This document shows positions 1 to 9,700 of a stretch of 64,000 nt of DNA, one piece after another. Positions within the stretch are counted from its first letter, which is position 1; each line of letters starts with the position of its first letter. The position numbers and the translations under genes were made by a program. A model generated the notes under the pieces. That model made no database searches. It was not told the origin of the DNA and was given only the letters and a program-made list of their open reading frames with translations. This stretch comes from Candida dubliniensis CD36 (Eukaryota > Ascomycota > Pichiomycetes > Serinales > Debaryomycetaceae): NCBI RefSeq assembly GCF_000026945.1, contig NC_012867.1, forward strand, positions 682,001 through 746,000. Direction: 5' to 3'.

Positions 1-1301
1 TTTGTGAATCTTTTCCTTAGATATGCAATCAACGAGTGATACCCTGGGGTGTAGGAGAACGGTTTCTTCACTTTTTCGTATATTTCCTCTGGTTCTTTGA
101 ATAGTTGGCCATCTTTACCATTGTTAGAATTGCTTTCATGTGATATGCTCATGGCAAAGGATAGTGTCAGTTTGGAATTACGTTCCACGTAAACCGCTGG
201 ATCGTTGTTTTTCATATTTTCAATTGCTGTTAAAACGTCGGGAAATACTACCATTTTGCCCGACTCGGTGTCACCCAAAAAATATTGATTAATTGTTTCG
301 TCACACTTGGGATACCTTGCATCTTCATAAAGTTTGGTCTGACTTGTATTTAAAGGTGACGGCGTACTGTGTTTGGTGTGATTGTTAAAAGATGTCACCT
401 GACGCTGATCGTTAGAAGCCAATTGGATTGATGGCGGTGGTGCATTAGTATCAGTTGTAGGCATATTATGCGGTGATAATGCTGGTGAAAAGTTATGCGA
501 GTTAGGTGTGCCTTCATTTGATGTTGTGTGGTGACCAAAATTCTCCTGAAGAATGTTTGATAATGTAGAATACTCCAAGTCAGCTGCTGTTGACAAGAAA
601 TTTGTTCGTCTTTTCTGATTAGGGTTTGCTGATGGTTGGTAGTGTTGGTTATGGAGTTCCGGGAAATATTCTGGGACTGTTTGCATCAATTCGGGCGAGG
701 TTGCACTATGCTGAAACAATGTTGCCAGATAGGTCTTGTGATTAGGGGAATAATTAGAAGCCACCTGAGGTGAATACAGAGGCTGTCTTTGTGGAACTGT
801 GCTTGGAGTATATGCTGGAACTTGAGACTGAGTAGGTGCACTTGTCGAAAATGGCAGTTCTTGTACAGGTGGCATGGGTAGCAGTAAAGTCGACTGCATC
901 GGTGTTACGCCATTACTGTCCAAATGATCGCTACTATTTATGCTGTGGCTAGACATCAAAGAAGAATTGGGTACGTCTTCAAGATACTTCTTTCTCTTTC
1001 GGGGTGCATCTTCACATGTCGAACCTAATCCTCTTTGAATGCATCGCTGACATGGACGTCCCGGGTCACATGTCATATGTGCCTTGTGACAATGATTGCA
1101 TGCTCTGGATGTTTTCTTACGTTTCTGTAAATAAGTAAAAAAACAAAAAACTATTGTTAGTATGGTTGGTTTGGCAGAAGTGGTGATGCGCTTCAGAAAG
1201 CGCTTGTGTATAATCTTATGACATACTGGTTTGGGTTTATCATTAACGTTATTGGTATTGGTTAAAGTGGTATTTGTTATGTTTTCCTGTTCAATATTCA
1301 T
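1..1301 (-). CDS. ZCF11: Zn2Cys6 transcription factor, Ert1/AcuM-Rds2 type (probably ZCF11); 3' end outside window; one intron
   Basis: Fungal binuclear zinc-cluster regulator. Spliced CDS is 1301-1227 plus 1124-<1. After splicing, the cluster cysteines fall at residues 34, 37, 44, 50, 53 and 62 (CX2CX6CX5CX2CX8C), preceded by a basic KRKKTSRAC stretch and followed by the APRKRKKYL basic linker typical of the Ert1/Rds2/AcuK/AcuM group. That group controls gluconeogenic and respiratory carbon use. The middle is Ser/Thr/Pro/Asn-rich and low in complexity; near the window edge a GYHSLIAYLRKRF segment resembles the block before the PAS-like region of the family. Family assignment is strong. The Ert1 orthology and the ZCF11 name come from memory of the C. 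albicans gene order. Rds2/Cwt1 is the main alternative. ARC1 is divergent, 898 bp away. Confidence 0.82.
   Translation of the reverse strand, partial: MNIEQENITNTTLTNTNNVNDKPKPVCHKIIHKRFLKRITTSAKPTILTIVFCFFTYLQKRKKTSRACNHCHKAHMTCDPGRPCQRCIQRGLGSTCEDAPRKRKKYLEDVPNSSLMSSHSINSSDHLDSNGVTPMQSTLLLPMPPVQELPFSTSAPTQSQVPAYTPSTVPQRQPLYSPQVASNYSPNHKTYLATLFQHSATSPELMQTVPEYFPELHNQHYQPSANPNQKRRTNFLSTAADLEYSTLSNILQENFGHHTTSNEGTPNSHNFSPALSPHNMPTTDTNAPPPSIQLASNDQRQVTSFNNHTKHSTPSPLNTSQTKLYEDARYPKCDETINQYFLGDTESGKMVVFPDVLTAIENMKNNDPAVYVERNSKLTLSFAMSISHESNSNNGKDGQLFKEPEEIYEKVKKPFSYTPGYHSLIAYLRKRFT
1125..1226 (-). other. Intron in the zinc-cluster regulator gene (102 nt, stop-free, multiple of three)
   Basis: On the minus strand the donor is GTATGT (from 1226), the branch site is TACTAAC inside CATACTAACAATAG, and a T-rich tract leads to TTTACAG ending at 1125. 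The intron falls between residues 25 (Pro) and 26 (Lys), just ahead of the DNA-binding domain. It has no stop in frame, so an ORF caller reads straight through it and would add 34 artificial residues. Confidence 0.9.
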
Positions 1302-1588
1302 TATTTTAATAAAGACCGTTGCCCATCTATATCGAAAATAGTATGTTTTCGAATTTTGATTATCAATGGACAATCTTGGATTCAGATTTGTTTTCTCAAT
1401 ACTCTTAATCTACATACATTTTATTATTTTTTTTTCTTCCTTCCCTTTTTCCCTCTCGTTCCCATTTCGGGCTTGATTTTGTAATCACTTCTTTTTCCAC
1501 ACCCGCTACTGTTGTGGGTGTACAAGAAAAGTAAAGAAAAAAAAAAGGTTGTGAAGCTTAAACTCTATGGGTTATACCATAGACCGAA

Positions 1589-1596
1589 AACCCTAA
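1589..1596. promoter_or_regulatory. T-box-like AACCCTAA (Tbf1-type) motif
   Basis: AACCCTAA is the complement of TTAGGGTT, the Tbf1 type of site used at many Candida translation-related promoters. It lies about 600 bp from ARC1. A single short match, so weak. Confidence 0.25.
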
Positions 1597-2049
1597 AATT
1601 TCTCTTTGTTTAATTTAAAGTTAATATATGTAGCAAAAACAGATGCTTAGTTTTGGAATAAGTGATGCCAAGCATGGTTGTGCAATTATCCTACATAATT
1701 TATAGGTTTTACAGTACATTGTCACACTTGATACTTCAATAACTAGCTAGTCTTCAGATTGAAAACTCATCAAGATGTCAGATAACGAACTTTTTGGTGT
1801 ATTATAAATAGTTAGTGTGGTCTTTTGATTCAGGATCAATGGATCACCGAGGATCAATTTTGAAAGAAATTTGCAAACAAACGAGTATAAAAAAAGAAAA
1901 TATACCACCTAAAATCCACTTTTAATGTAAAATATTACACATATCCACTTCAGCAAACAAAGCTACAGCGTTTTAGAATCTATTAGGCATTATGTCTTTT
2001 ATCTTAGCAAGACTTAAAACCATATCAAGTTCCATCTCTCAAGATTTGA

Positions 2050-2057
2050 TCACGTGA
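2050..2057. promoter_or_regulatory. TCACGTGA E-box, possible Cbf1 site upstream of ARC1
   Basis: Perfect 8-bp palindrome 143-150 bp upstream of the ARC1 start. CACGTG is the Cbf1 (bHLH) core. Position and symmetry fit a promoter element; binding is inferred. Confidence 0.45.
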
Positions 2058-2199
2058 CAAACAGTAGTGTTAATCTCATCAAAAGATATTGTGACTAAAA
2101 TTTTTTCTCCTACTCTTTGGTTTCCTTGAAACTTCATAATCCATCCGAAAAGAAGAATTTTTCAAAACGAATTTCAATTTCAAAGGACCATATACAACC

Positions 2200-3312
2200 A
2201 TGTCAGATTTGATTGCAAAATTTTCAAAGATTTCTTTAGCTGATATTTCAAAATCAGACTCTTCTAAGTTTCCAGAGTTATCAGCAGAACAAAAAGCATT
2301 GGCCTCACAATTCGAGACATTGGCCAAGAGATTAGACGAACCCGAATCATTGATTGCTTTAAATGATTCATTAAGAACAAAAACTTTTATTGTTGGTAAC
2401 ATTCCAAGTCATTCAGATTTAGTGGTTTTTGAAAAAGTGTTCTCTTTGGCTTCTCAATGGACCAGCAAAAATGATATTGCAAAATATAGACACATTCTCA
2501 GATGGGTCGATTTAGTTCAAAATACATTAGTCAGTGTCCCTGAACCAATCAAGATTGATTACGACATTGACATCCCGAGAGAAGTTAAGGAGAAAAAGAA
2601 ACCGGCAAAGGAAGCTGAAAAGTCTGCCACCCCAGAGCCAAAGGCTAAAGCAACACCAGACGCTGCTCAAGGACAAAGAAAGGAATTAACCGAAGAGGAA
2701 AAGAAAGCAAAAGCAGCAGCCAAAGAGGCCAAGAAAGCTGCTAAAGCCAAAGCAAATGCTGAAAAAAACAAACAACCACAACAAGCCGCTGTTGCCACCC
2801 CGCCAAACCCATCCATGATCGACTTTAGAGTTGGTTTTATTGAAAAAGCCGAAAAACATCCAAATGCTGATTCATTGTACATGTCAACTATTGATATGGG
2901 AGATGCCGAAGGACCTAGAATTGTATGTTCAGGTTTAGTGAAATACATTCCAATTGAAGAAATGCAAAAGAGATATGTTGTCGTAGTGGCAAATTTGAAA
3001 CCAGTCACCATGAGAGGAGTCAAATCTTGTGCCATGGTGTTATGTGCTTCTGATGCCGAAAAAGTTGAATTCGTTAACCCACCAGCAGGTTCCAAACCTG
3101 GTGATAAAATCTTCTTTGAAGGATACAACGGAACACCAGAGAAACAGTTGAACCCAAAGAAGAAGATTTGGGAAGCAGTCCAACCACACTTTTCTACTAA
3201 TGAAAATTACGAGGTTACCTATACTGAAGAAGGAAAAGAACCAAAGAGATTGGTTAATGAAAAGGGTGAGTTATGTAAGAACTCCAGTATTGTTAAAGCT
3301 GATGTCAAATAG
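2200..3312 (+). CDS. ARC1: Arc1, tRNA-binding cofactor of aminoacyl-tRNA synthetases
   Basis: Arc1 forms a cytosolic complex with methionyl- and glutamyl-tRNA synthetases, raising their tRNA affinity and holding them out of the nucleus. The 370-residue protein has three parts: an N-terminal GST-like helical domain (1-125) that docks the synthetases, a Lys/Ala/Glu-rich linker (130-200) that contacts tRNA, and a C-terminal EMAPII-type OB-fold from about residue 205. The OB-fold is marked by IDFRVGFIEKAEKHPNADSL and VTMRGVKSCAMVLCAS. Length is close to S. cerevisiae Arc1 (376). The start is the first ATG. DOM34 follows on the same strand after 259 bp. Confidence 0.93.
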   Translation: MSDLIAKFSKISLADISKSDSSKFPELSAEQKALASQFETLAKRLDEPESLIALNDSLRTKTFIVGNIPSHSDLVVFEKVFSLASQWTSKNDIAKYRHILRWVDLVQNTLVSVPEPIKIDYDIDIPREVKEKKKPAKEAEKSATPEPKAKATPDAAQGQRKELTEEEKKAKAAAKEAKKAAKAKANAEKNKQPQQAAVATPPNPSMIDFRVGFIEKAEKHPNADSLYMSTIDMGDAEGPRIVCSGLVKYIPIEEMQKRYVVVVANLKPVTMRGVKSCAMVLCASDAEKVEFVNPPAGSKPGDKIFFEGYNGTPEKQLNPKKKIWEAVQPHFSTNENYEVTYTEEGKEPKRLVNEKGELCKNSSIVKADVK

Positions 3313-3571
3313 ATGTGTATATATGTACATGTATAGAGGTACCAGAAGAATAACCAACGTATTAATGTGACAAATAGAGATATATACGAACCAAACTATT
3401 GCAAAGGTGTTCATAGACTATTACTTTTTGCAGAATTGTAATTGGGCAGGTTAATGGATATATAATCTTCATCACTTGATTGTAGCAACAAAAAAAAAAA
3501 AATTAAATTAAAAATGAAACAATTTGTCACTCTAATTACTGATTTTTGAAGACTACCCTTACCACCTCAAG

Positions 3572-4753
3572 ATGCAAGTTAAAAATAAAGTCAAATTGAA
3601 AGACAAGAATGTTGCAATAACCTTGGTTCCAGAAGATTCTGAGGATTTATGGTACTTGTACAACTTACTCAAGAAGGGAGACACTGTGCAATTAGTTACT
3701 CACCGGAATGTCAAGAAGGGAAACCAAGCTCAAATCACAAAGGGGAAGAGCAAAATGGAAAAGATCGTGGTTAGATTGAAGTTGCTAGTAGAAGACATAG
3801 ACTACATTGCCTCTGATCAAACAATGAGGATTAATGGTAAATCTTTGGTGCAACAGGAATATATCCCTTTAAACAGTTTCCACACTGCTGAGGTAGAATT
3901 GAATAAAGAATTGACTATTTTGAAAGATAATTGGGATGAATATGATATGACGCTATTGAATGAGCTATGCTCTATTGAGAATAAAGCTGATATAGGTGCA
4001 GTTGTTTTCCAAGAAGGTGTAGCACATATTTGTTATGTGGCTGATTCGATGACAGTTCTAAAAGCAAAAGTTGAAAAGTCTATCCCACGAAAAAATAACG
4101 AATACGGTACTAGAGATTTGGAAAAGGCAATGAATTCATTTTTCAATATGATCATATCGAGCATGACTAGACATTTTGATTTTGAAAAATTGAAAGTTGT
4201 TATATTAGCATCACCCGGGTTTTTAGCGAAAACCTTATATGACCGATTGATACAGGAGTGCTTAAACTTGCAAAATTCAGGGAAAGAAAGCAAAGTCTAT
4301 TCCAGTATATTGAAAAACAAGGGTAAATTTTTAATAGCACATGCATCCACAGGTTATTTGCAAGGTCTAGAGGAGGTGTTGAATGATCCTCAAACAAAGA
4401 AGAGATTAGCAGACACTAAATTCTTGGAGGAACTGGAGGCATTACAGCGTTTCCAAAGAGCTTTGAATGATGACGATGGAAGAGCGTGGTATGGGTTGGA
4501 CGAAATCACCAAGGCATTAAATATGGATGCAGTGAGGTATCTTATGGTGTCTGATGCGTTGTTTAGAAGCGATGATATTGAAGAGAGAAGACATTACATT
4601 GATCTTACTGAGCAAGCTAAAAACTTGGGTGCCAAAGTGTACATCTTTTCAAGTCTACATGAATCTGGTGAACAATTGAATCAGTTAACAGGTATTGCTG
4701 CTTTGTTGAAATATCCGGTTCCAGATCTTGATGAAAGTGATGAAGAAGACTAG
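3572..4753 (+). CDS. DOM34: Dom34/Pelota, ribosome-rescue factor
   Basis: Dom34 works with the GTPase Hbs1 to split stalled or empty ribosomes in no-go and non-stop decay. It resembles eRF1 but lacks the GGQ peptidyl-hydrolysis motif. At 393 residues the length is normal. It has the N-terminal Sm-like domain (AITLVPEDSEDLWYLYNLL), a central domain with the conserved PGF at 215-217 (VVILASPGFLAKTL), and a C-terminal eL30-like domain (EITKALNMDAVRYLMVSDAL). The C-terminus is acidic (DLDESDEED). It converges on the next gene with only 23 bp between stops. Confidence 0.95.
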   Translation: MQVKNKVKLKDKNVAITLVPEDSEDLWYLYNLLKKGDTVQLVTHRNVKKGNQAQITKGKSKMEKIVVRLKLLVEDIDYIASDQTMRINGKSLVQQEYIPLNSFHTAEVELNKELTILKDNWDEYDMTLLNELCSIENKADIGAVVFQEGVAHICYVADSMTVLKAKVEKSIPRKNNEYGTRDLEKAMNSFFNMIISSMTRHFDFEKLKVVILASPGFLAKTLYDRLIQECLNLQNSGKESKVYSSILKNKGKFLIAHASTGYLQGLEEVLNDPQTKKRLADTKFLEELEALQRFQRALNDDDGRAWYGLDEITKALNMDAVRYLMVSDALFRSDDIEERRHYIDLTEQAKNLGAKVYIFSSLHESGEQLNQLTGIAALLKYPVPDLDESDEED

Positions 4754-4776
4754 ATGCAAGGAAATGTACCTCTTTT

Positions 4777-5352
4777 TTATACTAATTTTTGTTGTGTATA
4801 TCTATCTAAATACCAGACTCTGCCTTTTCTGGCGTGAATTAAATAATCCTGTATTAAACCAAGCGTCAAACCTAGGGCAGTCCCTTTAAATATCATTTTT
4901 CTGGTTTGCATAGAACTCAACTTGTTGTATTTTGCATAAAATGTTGATGTGAGGAATGCCGCTGTTGTAGTGTTTAAAAAATCTATTGTATTTCCTCTAC
5001 TAATGTCTAGTAAATATTCCAAACCAAAAAACCCACCAACAGCTGCACCATATTTGAAGCTGGTCGCAATTGCCTTCTTTACCCCAGCCACAATCATGAC
5101 ATAATTCTTCTTTTTATGATAGAAATACCACCCTCCCACGGTTTTCGGCATTCGATGTGCATTTTCAGTCAAGTATCTGAGGGATGATATCTTTACTCCA
5201 TCGTAAAACCCAATCATACCCCCGATTAGGCCACTTGTAGTCACCAACGCTTCAAGTCTTTTCCTAGGAACCAAATGAAATCTCTCATTGCGCCTCACAT
5301 CTGTATCCAGGCTATCTATGCTATTAGCTGTTATTGTTATGCTTTCACTCAT
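4777..5352 (-). CDS. Tim17/Tim22/Tim23-family-like membrane protein, function unassigned
   Basis: 191 residues with about four hydrophobic segments carrying small-residue packing motifs: GLIGGMIGFYDG, YGAAVGGFFGLEYLL, and GTALGLTLGLI. This is the signature architecture of the Tim17/22/23 superfamily of the mitochondrial inner membrane. It does not look like canonical Tim17, Tim22 or Tim23. A TIMMDC1-like complex I assembly role would fit a yeast that, unlike S. cerevisiae, keeps complex I, but this is a guess. There is no obvious cleavable presequence; the N-terminus is acidic and polar. The start is the first ATG in frame. A pure ATG-initiated ORF without introns. Confidence 0.6.
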   Translation of the reverse strand: MSESITITANSIDSLDTDVRRNERFHLVPRKRLEALVTTSGLIGGMIGFYDGVKISSLRYLTENAHRMPKTVGGWYFYHKKKNYVMIVAGVKKAIATSFKYGAAVGGFFGLEYLLDISRGNTIDFLNTTTAAFLTSTFYAKYNKLSSMQTRKMIFKGTALGLTLGLIQDYLIHARKGRVWYLDRYTQQKLV

Positions 5353-5571
5353 TAGAATGTATATGTCAAATCAAGTGTCATCATAATTGGTGCAAAATAA
5401 TAATAAATTTTTTTTTGTTCTGTTAATTGTCGTCCCTCTCTTTCTCTCTTTCTCATTGGTAAATATATTACTCCTCAAAAGTAAGTTATTAGATACTACA
5501 AAAGAATATAATAAACGGTATCCAATTTAAACAAAACTATATGACAACTATAAATTGCAAAAATCTTGTAG

Positions 5572-5590
5572 TATATATATATATATATAT
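5572..5590. repeat. (TA)n microsatellite downstream of MLC1
   Basis: Nineteen bases of alternating T and A, just beyond the MLC1 stop on its downstream side. TA-rich runs of this kind act as 3'-end efficiency elements in yeasts. Confidence 0.7.
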
Positions 5591-5625
5591 CTTAATGATT
5601 AATTGTAGGTTATTTTTTTTTTTAC

Positions 5626-6131
5626 CTATTGGTCTAAAATTGATTTGACAAATTCAACATAATCCACATTTCCATCTGAAGTTACATTGACCCCTTTTAA
5701 TAACTCGTCAACTTCAGAGTCAGTCAACTTTTCACCTATTGAAGTTAAAATATATCTCAATTCTCCAACACCAATGTAACCAGTGTGATCTTTGTCAAAT
5801 ACTTGGAATCCCTTGATGTAATCTTCAGGTAAGCCCAAAGGTTTGAAACCGTCTGGTCTGTTGATGATTTCTTGGTAGGTTTCAAAATCAAATTCACTTC
5901 CCTTGATAGTCTTTTGTAAATCGGCTATTTCGGCCAAAGTTGGGTTTTGACCAACTGATCTTAATAAATCACCCAAATGCTCAACAGGAATTTTGCCGGT
6001 ACCTTTCTTATCGAAAAGGGCAAATGCATCTCTGTAGGTCTTAGTATTTTGTGACTAAACAATTACAAAATGTCGAGTTAGTATACAGATTTGTTGCTAA
6101 TCAAGTGATACTGGCTATGTGCACATACCAT
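5626..6131 (-). CDS. MLC1: Mlc1, myosin essential light chain (EF-hand); coding exon 1 is the ATG alone
   Basis: Calmodulin-like light chain that binds IQ motifs of type V and type II myosins and IQGAP, serving secretory-vesicle transport and cytokinesis. CDS is 6131-6129 (ATG) joined to 6054-5626, giving 143 residues (MSQNTKTYRDAFALFDKKG...). The EF-hand loops are degenerate (FDKKGTGKI, FDKDHTGYIGVGE) and the GEKLTDSEVDELLKG block is diagnostic. Without splicing, the frame has no ATG before the first EF-hand. It is divergent from SMC5 over 615 bp. Confidence 0.95.
6055..6128 (-). other. MLC1: Intron of MLC1 (74 nt)
   Basis: The donor GTATGT starts at 6128, immediately after the ATG. The branch site is TACTAAC (in TATACTAACTCG) and the acceptor is TTTAG ending at 6055. 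The TAA inside the branch site is in frame with the ATG, so an unspliced message encodes only 17 residues. Confidence 0.93.
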
Positions 6132-6746
6132 GGCTGTAGATAACTTGTTAATATGAAGCAAGAAGTTGACACTTTGGAATCAAAAAATTTCGTATGAAAG
6201 AGAAAAAATGTAAACAAACTACTGTTTTGAGATCAGTCAAAAAAAAAAAAACACATTTACCCTGCGCGATCTAAATCATTGTGAGTGTGCTACGTTTCAA
6301 TAACACAACTATTACTATAGACCAATATAGAGTTGATAAGTTTAAACGCTCTTGGTTGTATTGTGTTGGTAATTTTTTGAATACATAACCATTTTGTGAT
6401 AGAAGCAACCAGAACACACAGTCTTGTTCTTGTATCATCACGGTAACAGAAATCTTAATAGAGCAAGGACTGAATGAAGCCAGTTATATAGTTTCAATGG
6501 TGCAGCTGGTTGTGAGAGTAAGGTGCAACGATGGAAACATTTAACGGGTTTAACGAGTCCCCAAAAACGCGTCTGTTACTCTTTCGTGTGAACTTTTGTT
6601 ATACGTTGTGAAAAGCTTTTATTTTGTATTTTTTTTTTTTCCCCTTCCCTTCTAGGCAGTCTATTTCACACCGACAACGCCAATCCGTTCAATTTACACA
6701 CATAGACCATATTGATAGCATATTCAAAGGGTGGAAAGTTACAGCA
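6132..6746. promoter_or_regulatory. Divergent spacer between MLC1 and SMC5
   Basis: 615 bp. An in-frame extension of SMC5 runs back to 6624 but has no ATG, so I treat it as leader. Contains one ACGCGT box, a 12-nt A run near 6241 and T-rich stretches near 6628-6642. No other gene seen. Confidence 0.6.
6567..6572. promoter_or_regulatory. MluI cell-cycle box (ACGCGT) upstream of SMC5
   Basis: Exact ACGCGT core, 175-180 bp upstream of the SMC5 ATG. This is the MBF/Swi6-type element of G1/S-transcribed replication and chromosome genes. The spacer is shared with MLC1, but SMC5 is the likelier target. Confidence 0.55.
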
Positions 6747-9700
6747 ATGTCGTTGGAAAGTAATGGCCCAGCTTCCAAAAGAAGAAAGGTTTTGGAACCA
6801 TCGAAATTCAGGCCAGGATTTATTAGAAAAGTTAGAGTATGGAACTTCACTACATATTCATACACCGAATTCAATCTCTCCTCAACTTTGAATATGATCA
6901 TTGGTCCCAATGGGAGTGGGAAGAGTACTTTGGTTGCATCAATATGCATTGGGCTTGCTGGTAGTATCAATTTAATCAAACGTAAAAACTTGAAATCGAT
7001 GATTAAAACCGGTCAAGAAAAATCGTCTGTGGAGATTACAATTGAAAATTATGAAGGCCAATCACCTCTAGTGGTTAAAAGAGAGTTTACTGCCAAGGAA
7101 TCAAATTGGACAGTTAACAACAAGCGGTCTACTGAAGCAAAAGTCAAGGATATAAGAGCCAAATTCAATATTCAACTTGACAACCTTTGTCATTTTTTGC
7201 CACAAGAAAGAGTAGCAGAATTTGCAGGGCTATCCCCAGAGAAATTGTTGATGGAAACAGAACGTACTCTTGGTGATGGTCATTTATTGGTGATGCACGA
7301 AGATTTGATTAGTAAGGATAATGAAAGTCAGCAATTGGGCAACAAGATCAAGGACATCGAAGGGAGACTAGCAAAATTACACGAAGATAGATCCAAATTG
7401 GAAGAAGAAGCACGGAAATTAGAGGAATACGATAAAAAGTCTCAAGAAGTTGATAACCATCGTCTTTTGATTCCTTATGCAAAGTACCAGGACTTGAAAA
7501 ATCAAAGAACTCATCTTAAACGATTGAGAGACGAAGCCAAACACAAGCTTCGTACTTTCCAAGCAAATTTTAAACCATTGGAAAACGACATTACCAATGC
7601 TGAAAAGTCAATTAATGACGAATCAGAGAAATATTCAGAGCTAAAGAACTCCCTCAAACAAACTCTCAATGAAATAAACAAGCACAAGAACACACAAAAA
7701 CAAGTTACCACTGAAATAAGTGAATTAAGAGCAAATTTAAAGTCATACCAAACAAGAGCGGAGCAGAAAAAGAAAGAACTACAAGAAATCAAGAAGGAGA
7801 TAGCAGAATTACAGGAAAAACAGAAAGGTTTACCTCAAGTTGACCAAGAAGAGATCCAGAATTTGACTTCTGAGTTGACAAGTAAAAGACACGAGTTGAG
7901 GGATTTAGAGGAACAACTTCAAGAGGTGAACAGCCAAAGAAACGAAATAGGTAGAGAATTAACGCACTTGACGGAGCAGTTAAGGGGGGCTGAAAAGAGA
8001 CTTCTGACTAAAGATAAATTGGATATGTTGGTGAGTGACTCTAGACAGAATGGGAGATCTTATAGACTTCGTGATGAAGCTTTCGAAGTGCACAAAAGAT
8101 TACGAAATGAGCCTGAATATGAAGGGAGATATTTTGAGGCACCAGTAATATCATGTAATGTCCCTGACAGAAATTATGCTGCTGCTGCTGAAAAAATCAT
8201 TGACAACAATACATTGTTTGCATTTACTGTCACTACACAGAGCGATTTTGATTTCCTTAGTAAGTTTTCGCAGCACACCAATACCAACACGCCTTTGAGA
8301 TTGGTGAATTCAGTAGTTAGCTCAACACACGAGTACAACAAACAACAATTAAGAGAATTTGGGTTTGAAGGTTATTTGTCGGACTATATTGTTGGCCCCA
8401 AAGAAGTTTTATCAATGCTTTACAGCACCTCCAAAATTCACACAATCCCAGTCAGTAAACACCAATTATCTAGTGAGCAAGTAAGAAGATTAACCAATAT
8501 TTCTGGTAATGACAGATTGCCATTTACAAAGTTTGTTGCAGGTGATACGTTATATAACATTCAAAGATCCAAGTATGGAACTCAACAGGCATTTTATATT
8601 ACAGAGAAAATTGGCAGATCACAATATTTTGGAGTTCAAGGGTTGTCACAAGAAGCAAAAGATGCAATTAACGAAGAAATTTCCAAATTTAGGGAGAGGA
8701 TCGAGCAAAAAAAGCGAGCCTATGAAGGACACAGAAACAGCATTGATAGTTTCAATGAACGTTTGACGGAAATTAAACATCACATGCAAGACATTAAGCG
8801 GAAACAGCAGGAATTACAAGAGGCGTCGAGACGTGCAGGACAGCTTCAAACAAAGATAGAGTTGAAAAAAGAAAGAGAACAGAAATTAGAGAAGGATTCC
8901 AAAAGAGATTATTCACTGAAAATCAGAATGTTTGAACAGAAAATTGATGAGAAATATTTAGCTTCTGGTCAAACATTTGCTTCTTTGTCCAATTGTGTTT
9001 TAGAACTTGCACATAAAGAAAATCAAATGAAGTTGAAAAAATTGGAAATTATTGGGTATAAAAATAAGAAGCTCACAGCTGAAAGTTTACTTGATGAATT
9101 AGGAGCAAGGCAGGAGAAGTTGAAGAATGACTACAACAGATACAAAAGAGAATATGATGAAATCAAGCAAAGTGAGGCATTTAAAGAAATAGAAAGACAA
9201 AACGAAGCTTATACAGACGAGGAACGTTCTAGACTTGCTGATTTGGCCCAAGTGTATGTTGAAAATGGCACATTCACAGAAGCTACGATCCGTCTGAAAA
9301 TAGACTTGTTAGAGGACGAGTTGTCGCTTTTGACAACTGCTGATAGAGGATCAATAGATGCGTTAAAACAGAAATTACAGGATATACAGCTAGCAGAGAC
9401 AAACTTGCCTTTGCTCCAAACGGAGAAGGAAAGATTGGATAATAGAATAAAAGGTATTCAAGAAGAATACGAAGGAGAGCTAACGCTGTTGGTTAACAAA
9501 ATATCGTTGGCGTTTAATAAACGATTTACCAAAGTGGCTAGTGATGGAAGGGTTCAATTAGCCAAACTGGAACGGTTCAAAGATTGGAAATTGCAAATTC
9601 TTGTTAAATTCAGACAGGAATCAGAATTGAAAGTTTTAGATCATCAGTCTCAATCCGGAGGTGAGAGAGCAGTTTCAACAATTTTTTTCATTATGTCTTT

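Larger units (their letters stand above)
1302..2199. promoter_or_regulatory. Divergent spacer between the zinc-cluster gene and ARC1
   Basis: 898 bp without a gene. It contains A/T runs, a candidate E-box at 2050-2057, a T-box-like AACCCTAA at 1589-1596, and an imperfect palindrome around 1564-1582 (CTATGGGTTATACCATAG). No ORF or RNA gene recognised. Confidence 0.6.

Noticed and set aside
2667..3128. 153-codon antisense frame inside ARC1
   Set aside because: Mirror of a Lys/Ala/Glu-rich coding region; no ATG-context or family support. The same holds for the long antisense frames within IMH1 and RQT4.
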